Assembly: GCF_000150275.1 (NCBI RefSeq)
Contig: NW_002060959.1
Location: forward strand, 192,172 to 256,171
Direction: 5' to 3'
Source: Trichoplax adhaerens
Taxonomy: Eukaryota; Placozoa; Uniplacotomia; Trichoplacea; Trichoplacidae
DNA length: 64,000 nucleotides
Shown: in pieces, positions 12,801 through 26,841 of the stretch
How positions within the stretch are numbered: the first letter of the stretch is position 1
Layout: each line of letters opens with the position of its first letter
The notes under the pieces: generated by a model
Seen by the model: the letters and a program-made list of their open reading frames with translations, nothing else
The model's database searches: none
Told to the model about the DNA's origin: nothing
Made by a program: the position numbers and the translations under genes

Positions 12801-15800
12801 GCTGTTTTGGTTATTTATTTTACAGGGTAACATCTTTTATTTATTCCTGACGGCATAAAATTTTATCACATGATTAATTACGTCATTGAGTTAAGAAAAA
12901 AAGGCGACTTAGATCAATTTCAATATAGGTTAGACATAATGGATATAATTATACTTATGACTAATATAGTCTAATAAAAATCCTTTAATAAGATTATCAT
13001 ACTGTTATACGGATACTTATCCACGATGATGCAGTAAGACTCTTCATTATTTCACTTTCACCGACATTATGAACAATAACATCTGATTAAAGAAACAAAA
13101 TTAAGCATCGATATGGAAATTCTTATTTAGAATAACTCTCGAGCGGATATCATCCGCGATTGAAACGTCTCGTACTATCTAGTTAGCATTCTAGATAGAT
13201 TCATTGTTGAAAAGATTTCATTTAATTGATTTCAATAGCGTAAAACTATAATTTGGGCTCTTACATCGTAGGTTGAAACGGCAGTTTTAGAAGCATTAAT
13301 AAGACTAATTTCGTATCAGACCAGGTATATACACATGTGTAATGGAAATTTGTAGCATGTACCAAAATAGAAAAGAATTGCTAGCAAAACCTGATCGCCT
13401 CTTCATTACAAAACCAATCGTTAAACATTCTTAAACAATAATGTAACTTTATGATTTCCAATAATAGCTATATTTTTCCAAGTATTTTAAACCGTTCGAT
13501 TAATTAACTCTCGTACTAGTATATGCATTTATACTCAATAGCATGAATACGATATTATACTCATGCAGTAATATCAATACGCTAAAATTATTTCAAATTC
13601 TCCCAATAGAATATCCATAGCTTGATCAGAACTCTTAAATCACTCTAGCAATCATAGCGATACCCTACCAAAGCTAGCGCTATCATAGTTAGGGCTAATT
13701 AAGTGCTACATCAGGAAGTTACTATATATTTTATGAAATAACTTAAAGTAAATTGAAATTATATGCAAAGTAAAAATTGATTAATTAGAGATTATACTAC
13801 GATGAAACTGACAAACGATGGATCATAGCAGATCCATAAATAAATTCTGGAAGTTACGTAGCATATATTATATTGGCTGCTTTATTGTATGTAATTAACA
13901 GAAATAGGTACTACAAACGGAGACGAACGGAGAATTATTTTCCCACAATTCTTCAGTTTGGAGAGAAACTATGACGTCATGGCTATCGGTCTTCAATAGT
14001 GAAATATCGTCAGCCCTAAGTGTATATCAGACAGAGCGATAAAAATCCATAACTACCTAACTTTAATTTTAAAAGCATTGCTTGACACGATTATTTATAA
14101 ATCAGCAGCTGTGATATTGCTGTTGATGTAACTTTCTTCTGTTTGAAGAAATAAACAATCAAATTGTGGCATGGCTAAGTATGATAGAACCGTAAATCTC
14201 AGCATAAGAAGGTATTCAGTTAGAATATCGATGATCATAAAACTGTACGATGATGAGTTACTATTGCTAAAAATAGTAGTGAAAAACAAATACGTAACTC
14301 ATGCAATTAGACACCCTAGTCCGTTATATTATATTATAGTTAGTAATAATCGCAAAAATACGGTATCTGCCATACATTCTTCCAAGCTTTAAGGGATATA
14401 CCAAAATATTTGCCACTGATTATAATACTATGTTCCTAAGATAAGGATAAGATATTGCTCTGCTGATTGCAGTCGCAAATACAACGAAAAGTTCTCGTAT
14501 GTATGCAGCTTTTAAAGATTTAGTAATTCTTTTTGTGAATGTTTCCGTGATTGTATTTATCTAGAGCAGAGCGGTGTATATTTTCTTTTAAAGATTATCC
14601 TGCATATCTAATTTTCCTGCAAACTCCAGAAATTCATTATTTGCTACATCGTAGCAATATAAGCAATAACTAACGTGTAAGTTTTGCGATATATTGCATT
14701 GAATAGTTTTTGTTGTTCTTTATTAGCTAACATTAATTTGAATGGAAGAGTTCCAAGAACTGTTGACAATATCTGTTAAGGCTTCCAATCTATTAAAAAG
14801 TATTTGGTTTATCCAATAAGAGATATTCAACTGGCAGCAATTTTTTCTGGAATTAGATAAAGATTAAGGAAGCTTTTAAAATTAAAAATCAACTTTGACA
14901 CGAAAATAAGCTTTTCAAAAATATAGTACCCTTTACTATTGCCTACGTCAAATTTGATTATGGCAAATGCATGCTTCTAGCGCACTTGGGAAAATCAATT
15001 CTGATAAGTGATAATGTTCAAAGGATTTTCTTCGAAATACTCCAAGTTATAATTGCCAAGCCCAACCGTTTCTGCATAAGAACTATTGATTTACTGGTAC
15101 CGTAATAAATAGCTTTTATGCAACGATAATGAGAAATCACAAGAATCAGATGGCCTACTTAAGGTGTAGGGCTAGTTAGCTAGTCAAGAAAAATGATCAT
15201 GTATTAGTTTTATTTGGAAAAGTAAAATAGCTATATAGCGTAAATCAGAAGTACTACGCATAATTTATCAATGACGCTTAAATTTATAACTAACGACTTT
15301 ACATATATAACGTGCAACATTGGCCCTCAGTTGACACCTAGATCAAGTTTAATTCGTTGGACTTTTTGATAACGCCCAAATTCCATTAAATTCCAATTCT
15401 AGCCATTAAATTTCTAGCATTGAAATTTATTGACATTCCTTACTTAGAAATAACATAAAAAAGTATAGAAAAATTTATGATATCACCTTTTACTTCCTAA
15501 ATAAGGATATATAATTATCGAAAAATTTAAAGGAGAAGTAAATGAAAGATTACCTAGAAATATAGATAACTCAGTTTTTAGAGATATATGACCACCAATT
15601 TGATTGAACTGCAGTCACAAAGCGACCTGCATAGATAAATATGTATCTACTCGTTAGAAAGAGCACATAAATCACTTGAAATATTAAATTTCAAAGTCCT
15701 CAGTTTTCATATAGTAATGTTAGTATATTCTGTTATATAGAGCATGCAATTTAATTTTTAAGCATAGACATTAGGATAATACGATGTCCACATGATGAGA

Positions 15801-15912
15801 TTAAGTCGAATAAAAGCTTAATTTCTGTAATTATAGTATCTCACGACTATTCAATCTAATCTAGTCTAATTCTCACAAAATAGTCATCTCAGGCAGCTAC
15901 AGCTTAGAAAAT

Positions 15913-16065
15913 GGATTTTATTACAGAGTCAAGAATAGTAGAGCAATAATTAATCAGAACAAGAATCTAATCTAAAGCATTCTGAGCTTGAATTAAATGA
16001 AATCTCGTATAAGTTCATTTCAACAGAATTTAATAAATATAATTCGTTTTAATCTATTTATTATA
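15913..16065. repeat. dispersed repeat, copy A
   Basis: This roughly 150-bp segment aligns in the same orientation with 46714-46864. The two share an exact 21-nt block (15934-15954 and 46736-46756). A second block reading AAGAATCTAATC follows, then diverged but collinear sequence ending in a TTTAATC(T/C)ATTTAT motif. It is probably a fragment of an interspersed element. No coding capacity is seen. Confidence 0.65.
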
Positions 16066-16259
16066 GATATCTGCTGATAGAAAGAATTGAATCATCAAGC
16101 TGAAGACTTTTCCACGAACTGATCACTGTCACATATTGGCTAACTACCTTATAGATCTGTGTTATGATAAATGTGCCGTTATGTAAATACATCTCATGTG
16201 TTATTGTTATTCTGATCTTATTGATATTATTGTAGGCATTAAGATACATCTATATATGT

Positions 16260-16506
16260 ACTTGTTAGTTGTTTTTATGAATAGTATTAATTCTGTCCCT
16301 CGCGTAATCCCAAAGATCTAACCTGTTTGCGCTATACTATTTACCTGTCAACAGGCTCAGAGATCGCTATATAAATGAGCGCATCTCTTGCTAACGGTAG
16401 TATTATACCTCGTCTCTCTCTTGTTATCCTCTCTGTCTTTCTTTAATAAACATAGTTTTCTTGACTGTGAGTCGTACGTCTCTGCATACAACAGAATATA
16501 TTACAT
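16260..16506 (+). mobile_element. possible solo LTR or promoter-like fragment
   Basis: The segment contains a TATA box (TATATAAATG at about 16369-16378), a pyrimidine-rich CTCTCTC leader, an AATAAA at about 16445 and an end reading CATACAACAGAATATATTACA. The order TATA, leader, poly(A) signal over about 230 bp is typical of an LTR. The 16-nt end AACAGAATATATTACA also occurs at about 634-649. I found no clear target-site duplication and no internal retroelement genes, so this is tentative. Confidence 0.3.
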
Positions 16507-19500
16507 CACCACTATGTTTTACGGAACTAATCAATCTGCTTAAAGTTTTGGTACTCTTCTATTAATTAATATATAGCACCGTATGGTGCTATGCATCTTA
16601 ACTATTACAGTATACCTAGTATAATAATTGATTCTCGAAGGGAAATGCGTAAGTAGCCAATAATTGTTGTATCGCATGACGAGGACCGGGGTACCAGTAC
16701 TAATTCCCTTAGCAAAATTATAACATTATCTAGTATTAGCATAGCGACAATATTTATTCTTAGAAACCAAACTACGTCATATTCAGCTATCGTAGCAGTA
16801 AAATATGGAATACGTCACTATCGTTTCGGAGTTTCAATTTCTGGAATGTTAACAGTTTGATATGTGCGATCAGTCAAATCCTAAAACCTCGATAGAAGCT
16901 TTAAACCCAATAATTGGCTTTGAACCTACATTAGAGAGCTTTAAACTGATGAATACACGTAATATGCTCTAAAGATAGCGCTGTATTACCAAACATGATC
17001 GGCTTAAAACTTAATTTTCAGTACCAGTAGGTATTTTATGTTAAGTATTATTTACCTTACTACAACTTCTGCAGTATTTAGAATTGTCAACCTTTTATCT
17101 TTACTATTGTAAGAAGATTATATAACATTCACGAGCTGTAAAGCCAAGCGACCGGGTAAATAATAATCAATCTCTTCTTGATATCTTAGAAATTAATGGT
17201 AATTGCTAAGGACAATTATTAAATTGAAATTGGATGATCTAGATCAATGTTCAATTAGCCAAAATAATCCTTAGCCTCAAAAATCGATTTAAAATCTATT
17301 GTAGTATGTAGGTTCTTAACCCTTTACTTTATTAAGATATATTGTTCTACACTACACACTATCACTGTATTCTGTAACACAACTACTTTAATTAGCTGCA
17401 ATCATTACAACCTTCCTTCAAATTCATCAACTTAATTACTGCATGCCCTTGTTAAAATCAAGGTAAAATTTTTTATTTACTTAATGAGAAGGTTTTATAG
17501 TTCAGCTAGGTATTATTACCATCATAAAATGTGCCTAACAGTGTATAAATAATGACGCAAAAATTAATTAGGTTAGTCGAGCAGAATAAATATTTAAGAA
17601 TTGCATAATTGCATTTAGTAATTCTAGTAATTATTCAGAATTAGATGGAAAGAAAACCGAAAGTATACCAATATTCATTTGTTTGCTGCTGAAATATCAC
17701 CTATCTCATTTAAATTTATATCAAGCTTGTAAATAAGCTAATGGAGGAGAAAATTTACTGAGTTTGAAATCTTTCAGCTATGTTTTACGAGTCCAAATGT
17801 TCATCAAAGTGACAGAAGTTTGTACGGTACCCAATACTTCAAGTTATGCACTGGAACACCTACAGCGATATCATTTGTTAGCATCAGATTTGCTATACAA
17901 ATCTGAGATATCAAGTATATAAGTTGATTACTGTAATGTACTTACGTCCGTCAGTTTACACTACAGCCAATTTATGAACAGTAATTCCAATATGACATTT
18001 GAAAGCTAACCAAAACAGCCAATTGACGGCTAAATACGGAGATGGGAAACTCATTTTTTCTAAATACTACCACGAAGCAGCCTTTGTGAATCAATCAAAA
18101 GTTTACTATCTACTCCGTGTTGATCTTTGTTTAATCCTCCAGACCTGCATTAGAATAAATTAACTTATTATAGTATTTACTATAAGTAAGAGATAAATGA
18201 TAACGTTTATAGTTAAAGTCTTTATTGAACCAAATTATGAATTAGGATAGTGTACTCTACTACAGCATAATTGAAACTCCTTCTAAAAGAACAATATCAA
18301 TACCTTTATTTAGCTCTATGACTTTACACTGTTCATACAGATGCAAGGACTTATTCTCTGGATAGAACTTAACTACCATAACCCATAAATCTCGCAACTC
18401 TTATAACATATTAATATTAACAGCGTATTTACGCTGATTTAATTAAACCAGCAAATGCAAACTAGCACCAAACCACATTGAATACAGCAGTTTCCTCCCA
18501 CTTTGTATCTCATAAATTCTGTATTAAATGATCTGAATACATGTAAGAAATGACGAAAATTTCAGTCCGAAATATGCTTTATACTGCATCTAACCAAATA
18601 GATGCGCTCTCATCGTCATGAATAGTTTCCCCAATTTAGTGAATAACTTATTGAAAAGACTGTCTGTCGGCCTGCTCGACTGATTATAGTTTATTGATCT
18701 ATTAACAATGTAAAATAACGCACTTTCGGATACATTCAAAGATCTCTAGGAATCAGCAAAATGTACAAGAGATCTGGTACAGAATAGCCAATGGGCGTGG
18801 CTAAGATGTCAATCAGCCAGCTAAATAATGATAATTAATTAATTATATTATAAATACTGCACGTAAATTATGTAACGATTATCGAAACTATTTTCGTTAA
18901 ATTTTTAGATGATAGTGGGCTTTTCGCAGATTAGCCATCTATTTCGTACTAATGATTTAAACTGGATGCTAAGCTGAAGGTAGATAGCCACAATCCCAAT
19001 ATCAAAAGGTATCAGATATCTTATATTTAAGATACAATATTATCATATTCTCTTAAAAATTTTATTTGCAGTATATTTATAACAATTTTGGTAATTATAT
19101 TCATATTTTTCGCTATCAAAATCAGCTTCATTTCATGTAAATGCCGAGCTTAAATAAACTATTTATATTCTTTCCTTTGATATTTATATCGGTACATAGT
19201 GCTGTTGTAGAATAAAATCGATATATTATGCAACATTAAATTTATTGATTTACCTTAATACGATATTTTGAAGGTTAATGTAGGAATAATTATTCATTCA
19301 AAGATATGAGTCATATACTAAATCTATATCTATCATTGCTTCAGGGAGAAAGTAAAAAAGATCATTTGTGGGATAAAGATTTTTAAACAAAAAATGGGGA
19401 GATATCCTGCTATATTTAATTGTAGCACAGCAAATACTACAGTATTTAAGCCGAGAAAAAATTGATTATAATATTAAAATAGCGCCATGCAGAAAATACA

Positions 19501-20136
19501 AAAACGGCTACTTCAATATAACCCACATGATAAAATCAGATGAAGACATTACTATAGTTAGCAACAATTACTTAGCTAATGACCTTGTCTAATAAATGGA
19601 GCAAATCAATTTAATTGTATCTCATTGCCTTTCTTTCTATATAAGAGTCTTTCTCCAATTTAGTCTTTATCTGCACCTAAAAAATTTAATTACCAATATA
19701 AGATTAGTAGACTTGCATCGTAATTCCATTTGCACTAATGAGCTGGCAATAGAGTCTTATCAATAGCTTGCAATTAAAGTTCTAATACTGTTCACCTCAA
19801 TTCTTCTATCTATATTTTCTATAAATAAAGAATAAGTATGTGTATAGCAGGTAATTCATGTCAATCTTAATATCTATTAACTTTAAGAATTTATAAATGA
19901 GATTATGTGATAGTTAGAACTAACATTTACGAATGAATTGCAAGTACTAATGCTACGTCAAATTACCCATAATTTATCTCTTATTGTCCTATTTTGAATT
20001 AATTCTAGCACAGCTAAACCGCAATAGAACACTTTTTACTGGCTTTCAATAATTTTCAAGCTATAACTTGCTAACTTATTTTAGCTCTTGCCCCGTGAAT
20101 CATACTTTGGCTTATTTGGTACTTACTTGAATCATC

Positions 20137-23100
20137 ATGCTAAGTGATTCAATCGTTGAAATCTTACGCCATTACGCTCAGGAGTTTAAAGCCACCATTC
20201 CTATTTCAGACATTTTAATTGCTCTCAAAATACACGGAGTTTTAGGATATGGTGATATAAACCGAATCAAGGAATTATCTGTGCTAGATGAAATGAATGA
20301 TTATTTTCTTGGGATCATCTTTGATAAATTCAGAGATCAAGAGTTTTATATACTATGTGATATCTTAAAGCAGCACAATATTAAAAGTGTGCAATTGTTT
20401 GGATTTCAGTTAGAAAGAGACGCTAAAGGTAATAATTATATCGCAGCTACCATGTTTCTTGTTTTATAAACTCGAGCTATAATACTATTTATAGTTAGGC
20501 AAAATCTTATCATTTTTAATCTTTACTTTAAAATCTACAAGTAATTGATATCTGTAATTACTAGAATAGATTAATTTGCAGAAGATATTATTGCGCTAAT
20601 AAAATAACGAGCCTTTACAGACTATCGTAGATCAGATCCATATAATCGTAGAATTGCAGATATAGTTTATAGAAAACTTAATTATTAGGCCTATATTTAA
20701 TTGAAGAGAAATCTCAAAGGAAAAGTGTCAATAACATAGAAGATCCAGTATCCCCAAAATCGGATACTATTCAAGCCGGTGAGTACGATATTATATAAAT
20801 AGATAATCGACCACAATTCTATGTTAAATGATGGCTATTAGTAATCAATAATTAAATTTTAAACTTAATTACATTATCTGTTTAACCTATAAGAGCAAGC
20901 GATTTACTGCTAAGCTTTCTAAAAAGTAAAGAAACGATATAAATGATATTTCTTCATTTGGAATCTATATTAAACAGAAGACATTGACAAGTATGGAAAG
21001 AACGTAAGCGTCACCATTGAAACCGTCGCAAACACTCTAACTGATAATGAGTACCTAGCCCTCGGTAAGAAATTACGCTAATGGTACAATTCACAAAATA
21101 CAGTAGAGCTTAACATTATCTATGAGTATATGTTACGATGCGTAAGCTCGTCCAAATTATTCTTTAGAAGGATAGTTTTATTTTATGTGCGCTAAGAGTT
21201 TCTGACGAGACTATAAAAGGCTGGTGCCTGAAGACCCCTTTTTAGTTAGTTAGTCGATTAGATAGTCAACTAGTTTATCAATTGCTATTGAATTGTAAAG
21301 ACTATTATCTTGGGTGCCAAGATTTCTTCTGTAATAAATAGTAGAAAACCTCTGACTACCTCATCTACACTATCCGTGACGCCATAATTATACTATAGTA
21401 TTCGGTCATTGGAACTGAATTATTTGGTGATATAGCTAATCTCACCTCTTTAAGTCAGTAAGTGGCGTTCTCCGTAAGGATTGGTGTGTGTAGACTACTT
21501 TATCACTAGTGATGTGTGACAGTATAATATAAGCAATCCATTTAGTGCAATACAACGAATAATTTTTAATTCCTTATAATCTCAAAGGGAGGTTGCTAGA
21601 ACAGAATTCAGCTCGAATTTAACTAGTTTTAGTAAATTGCCACAATAGATATCTGTTACATTATTACCAACCAGTAAATTAAAATCAACTACTTAATTGG
21701 AATGAATCTGCTAGTAAATCAAATATTAATATGAATATTAGTATTTTATTGGCTTAAAGTTATTTCCACTCTAGCTTGTTACAATCGTAACTATAACATA
21801 GTGATGAACAAACTTTATTAAATTATAACATATTAATTTTATTACGTAGATGCTAAAGCAGCTTCTATTCTTACTACAAATTCTTTACTGTCTAAAATTG
21901 TCCGTCGATTACATCACAATCTTAATGGTGAGATTATTCAAAATCAAGAATATTGGAAATGTATCAACGATCTTTACTCTTTGACCCCTTTTCAAGATCA
22001 TGAAATAGAGTCCATACTCTATTTTATTGTGAACCTTTGTGACTTCCAAAAAATACTAGATACCAAATGGCTCTATCCATTAGCTAGAACCGCTCGAATT
22101 TTAATATTCAAATCATATTCAAATTTAAAAACTAATAGAATCAATTTCCACAGACTGTCATTGTATATACATACGGTATTAATTCGATCGCAATCAATTC
22201 GTCATTTTCGTAGCATTCCACAGAAAATCTTACCCCTTGAATTACTGATTACTGAGTTAAACATCATCGACTACCAACTCCGTAACATAAGCAATGAAAA
22301 GCTTTATCAAACCGAATTTGAGCCGTTTATTTCGTTTTATTGTCCTCAAAATCCAAATAAACCATCTCAAATGGACCGAAAGACTTCAAAGATACAATAT
22401 CAGATGTGGACATTATATGAACAACTCGATGAACAGAAGGAACATTACGCTGAACTGACTTATTTGATCATTGATACATTATCCACTATGATCAAAAGTA
22501 GCAAAAATTCTTCAATTCAGAAGCAATGTTACTTATCTATTACCGTTGTGGATGAAAAAATACAATCAGCAGATCACGAATATGGGATGCAGGATTATTT
22601 TTTTCAGCTCATCGATGAAGATATCAACAGTAATTGTATCCAAATACTACTAGCTAAATATATCATTGATGGGATTGATATTTTAGAATCCAAAACTACA
22701 TTACTGCCATCATTGTACGATTGCATAGCCTCTGATTTACGTCACATTCGGTCTATAAATATTTGTATGCCTTATATTGACGACATGCTGAAGGATCTTA
22801 GTTACAGCAGCACAGTCACGACGACATCGGCAAATCACATCATGGAGTTATCTGGCCTTTATTTTACAGCGCTGGCAAATATGGGTAATATTCCATCGGT
22901 ATTGAATGCTAGCGAAAAAATTGTCACTAGCCATCTGCAGAAGCATCTTCTAACAACCGAAATGAGTGTTAACCACTCTTCCAATGTGCAACCACCTCTG
23001 GTGGTGTTATTGCCGTCTCCAAATATGGAATTTGTTGGACGACAAGATTTACTTCAATTGATGAAACAGAATCTCGACGTTAACAACAATTGCTCAGTTT

Positions 23101-25076
23101 CAATGGTCAGCTTAGTCGGATTTGGAGGAGCAGGTAAAAGTACATTAGCTTTGCAATACGCACATAATCATATTAAATCACGAAGCTACGATGTTATTGC
23201 ATGGATACGTGCGGAAACATTAGTTTCTCTACAATACGGACTAGTTTCATTAGCAATACAAATGTCTCAACATTTGTCTCATACCAGTAGTACATGTCCG
23301 GCATTACATACTCTAACATCTATATTAGCTAAATTTCAAGCTGATTCACCAATCAAGTCTAGTAGTTGTCGGAGTGCTATACTAAAAATTAATGCTTCTA
23401 CCCAAGAAATTGAAAGTGTAGTATCTAATGCTATAAAAATTCTGGAGACCTTCCACAATCTGAAGTATTTACTAGTATTTGATAATGCTGAAAATAAAGA
23501 ACTGGTATCCGAATATTTTCCACTCTATGGTAATGGCCATATTATAGTTACTTCCCGTAATCTTAGTTGGCAACATCAAATTGATGTTTCTTTATTCGAT
23601 CGCGCATTATCTATTGAATATCTGACATCGGCATTATCGTCAAAGATCCAAGATTTGACAAATAATGCAGGCTTAAATGCATTAGCTGATGAATTAGGTG
23701 ATTTACCGTTAGCCTTATCTCAAGCAGCCAATTACATGAAGCAAAACAGAATTGTTATTGATAAATTCGTTAAAAAGTTGGTCACTCAAAAAATTGCAGC
23801 TCTGCAAGTGTCAGCCTCAGCACTAAACGATTATACCCAATACAGCCAGAAACAATTTATGAATAATGGTAGTCAACACCAGTTAGCTATTAATTATCAA
23901 GAAAATCAGGAGCAAATGACTGTTTATATGCATAGACGATCTGTTTCTACAACTTGGAGTATGCACATGGATATTATTAAACGCGAAGATAAAACTGCTC
24001 TACTCTTAATGCAAATTATGGCTTATTTGTCCCCTAATGATATCCATTTAGCGCTTTTAAGAGAAATTCTACAAACTTTCGCTGAAGATACGGATGATTA
24101 CAAGAAAGAAATGCAAAACATTGATTCTTCTTTAATATTGTTAATTAATTATTCTCTAATTAATGGTCACAATGATACTTACTCTTTACATCGACTCTTA
24201 CAGTGTGTTATCAGACACAATAATCAACAATATAATCTTGATGTTACTATCTTACAACATTTATTCAACTACTTAGATCATCGCTTGACAGTAGTAAATC
24301 GTGGTATGGATGGATGGTATTCAGGTGCAGATGTCATTACTCATGCAGAACTATGCTATCAGCATGCAGCTCATAGGGATTCATTTTTTCCAATGAGAAT
24401 CAAAATACTGAGACATCTATGTTATTTCCATGTGAGTACTAAAAATTATCGTAAAGCTAAAGTGTATGTAGAAGAAGCAATGCAGCTAATGGATACTAAG
24501 GAAGTTCAAATTAATGAAAAAATAAGCAAAGAAAACTCTGATCCGTATCTCGTTGACTATTATCACGATAAAGCCTTAATTTATTTTTGTTCCGGTAAAA
24601 TCGATGTATTTCCAATAAGAAATACTACAGCGAGGCAACGTTTATCAATAGCTTTAGATTTATTATTAAAATACCCATCTAACCCAATTGATTTAGCTGA
24701 AGTATACATAGCGCTCGCGTCAACAATAAGTGAAAATAAGAAAAATTATCAAAATTTGCATCAATATCTAGCGCTAGCAAAAGAAATATTAGATTCTCAT
24801 CCGATACCTCAAGATGTACATTGTCGATACTACAACCATACTGGACTATTACACTACTATGAAAATAATTATGATATAGCAATTAAGAATTGGCAATTAG
24901 CAGTTAAAACCAAGTCTGATTTGGTAGGAAATTGTCATTTAAGTATAGGTTTATATTACAGTAATTTAGGCCACGCATACTCCGGTTTACAAGACTATGC
25001 AAGCAGTTTAAGATATTTCGAGAAAGCATTAGAAATGAAATTAAATTACTCACAATTAAAGTGCTTACGTATATAA
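20137..25076 (+). CDS. CARD/NB-ARC/TPR NLR-like (Apaf-1-type) receptor
   Basis: Two-exon model: 20137-20428 joined to 21850-25076, 1172 aa. The donor is G|GTAATA at 20428/20429 and the acceptor TTACGTAG| at 21849. They are both phase 1 and restore an Asp codon, and the second exon is open from 21850. Residues 1-90 look like a CARD (six-helix death-fold pattern). Residues about 100-480 are mainly helical and unassigned. NB-ARC starts near 492 (FVGR). Walker A GFGGAGKST is at 521-529, the kinase-2 LLVFDN Asp at 642, the TSR arginine at 667, GDLPLAL at 714 and an SLHRLLQ (MHD-like) motif at 876. Tetratricopeptide repeats fill the end, the last near 1135-1166. Proteins of this type form ATP-dependent oligomers that recruit caspases or signal in innate immunity; the role here is inferred. 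Further TPR exons downstream, or another exon inside the 1.4-kb intron, cannot be excluded. Confidence 0.85.
20429..21849 (+). other. intron of the NLR-like gene with LTR/promoter-like insert
   Basis: This 1421-bp interval separates the CARD exon from the NB-ARC exon and is full of stop codons. At about 21209-21400 it carries a TATA box (ACTATAAAAGG), a TTAGTTAGTTAG stretch about 30 bp downstream and an AATAAA near 21332. That arrangement suggests a solo LTR or an internal promoter. No additional exon could be supported. Confidence 0.5.
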
Positions 25077-26841
25077 GAAATTATATCCAGCTTATGAACA
25101 TTACTAAATCCTCTATTATCTATAATGAGACAATGGGGAATAGACTTAATTTGCACAAGGAAGACAAGAAATGAATTACCATCTGTTTTTCTAACATGTA
25201 GCTCTACTTCCTAATATATAAAATTAGTGGCTCAAGCTAAGCCAAATATTGCAATACTTATTATATTCATTTTTTGTATGAATATCCATAGGCCTATGTA
25301 AGACGGTGTAATATTTTATTCTAAGTTGATGATATATTTAGTAATGTCTACTGTAGTTATAGTATTTAAGGTGTGATAGATATTCTGTTAGATGCTTAAG
25401 TTTTAAATATAGCTAGCTTAGTAACTGCATCCTTTTGAAGAGTAGTGCTACAGTGCTCAGCCTAGAGCTTCACATGAAAGATGTAAACTATCCTGTATTT
25501 AAGATTCTAATACTGAAGTGTGTAGTCAGTAAGGTGCTAAGATTCTTAACGCGGAAATATGTATAAGCGGGTAGTTTAGTAAAATAGTTCTTTTTCGTTA
25601 GAGGTCCTTAGCTTATCGATTACGTAGTATCTTTGTAAACGAGGTTTTGTTCAATAAATCATAATTTTCTAAAGTCTTGGACATTCTTTATCTATCAACC
25701 TCACAGCCTATTATGATAGAAGCTGATTTATAGTTTTGCCTGTAAGGTTGCTTAGTGTATTGCTTACCTATTTTAAGTTGGCCTGGGTAAATATTCTGTC
25801 TTTATATATGCTTACCAGTGCATAGTATCTACAAATTAATGATAATTACAAATTTATGGTCATACCAAATGACTTATAATTATCGCATAGGCCGCTATAT
25901 TAATTTATGGCATGGTCGTGCGATGACAGAATAATATTTAAACATCAAATAAACTTTCTGATATTAAGAATTTCACTGCAGTATTTGAATCTATGCTGTT
26001 CCATACCTTAAAAATCTGGAAAATAAAATTAATTCGAAAGAAGACATCTGGTAGATAGCAGATCGAGTCGGTGTGTAACCTGGGCATATCACTTTTTATA
26101 TAATAAATTTTTTATCAGATTTTGACCGTAGAGAATCTCATACATCGCGAAACGTTTTCATTATCGATTTTAAAACTCACAGTATCAAATTATAGATTGA
26201 AATGATACTCTATGGGCTCAAAAATGATCTGATTTATAGTTCATTAAATTCGCAGGTATAATCATTTGCCTTCTGAATTCTTCCTTTCCCTTAACTAAAT
26301 ACTATAGATATACTAGTAAGTATTGTCGATATATCGAAAAATGAAATTTTAACAGCGACTTGGCTAACGTATATTAGTACCTTATTATGCCAGTTGAAAC
26401 CTTTTTATCTACCTATCTGGTTGCAAGAGGTTAAAATTTTTACACGATGATAAGATCTTCCATCCTTTTCGGTATTTCTTTTCGATTGGTCAGATACGTT
26501 TATTATTATTAAACTGTATCAAAAATTATCCTATCTTGTATCATCCTAATCGAATAGTTTAGTTAGCATGCATTCCCTCCATATATTCTTATTTCCTACT
26601 TTATACTACATTTATGATATTTTTTATCATCGCCTCTTCAATTCAAGATCACCTTTATATACCGAATACTGCCCAATTTGATACTTGCAAAATTTTTTAA
26701 ATGCGTATTAATATACACACACTCTTTAGCAGCGTTGCACGTATTCCAATAAATATAAAGGTATCACTCTTAATTATTTTTCTCTATATATAATTAATTA
26801 CTGCAGTATCCTGCTTATATTGAAGTAAAAAAAATTAAATC
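25077..26841. other. intergenic region
   Basis: AT-rich spacer between the NLR-like gene and the Myb/SANT-like gene. No open frame, splice-supported exon or RNA gene was recognised. The first few hundred bases could hold further 3' exons of the NLR-like gene, but no TPR-like reading was found there. Confidence 0.5.

Larger units (their letters stand above)
6890..20136. other. long intergenic region without recognised genes
   Basis: Thirteen kilobases of AT-rich DNA. Short open frames at about 8.5, 14.1-14.4 and 16.1 kb have low-complexity or unrecognisable translations and no supporting splice sites, so they are not called. A perfect 10-bp CRE-type palindrome (ATGACGTCAT) lies at 13971-13980. 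A dispersed repeat copy is at about 15913-16065 and an LTR/promoter-like stretch at about 16260-16506. Small-exon genes could be hidden here. Confidence 0.5.

Noticed and set aside
13971-13980. Perfect CRE palindrome ATGACGTCAT
   Set aside because: A single 10-bp site far from any gene is not enough to call a regulatory element; noted only in the intergenic entry.
14095-14392. Overlapping short open frames on both strands
   Set aside because: They are antisense to each other, random in composition, and lack splice sites or conserved motifs.
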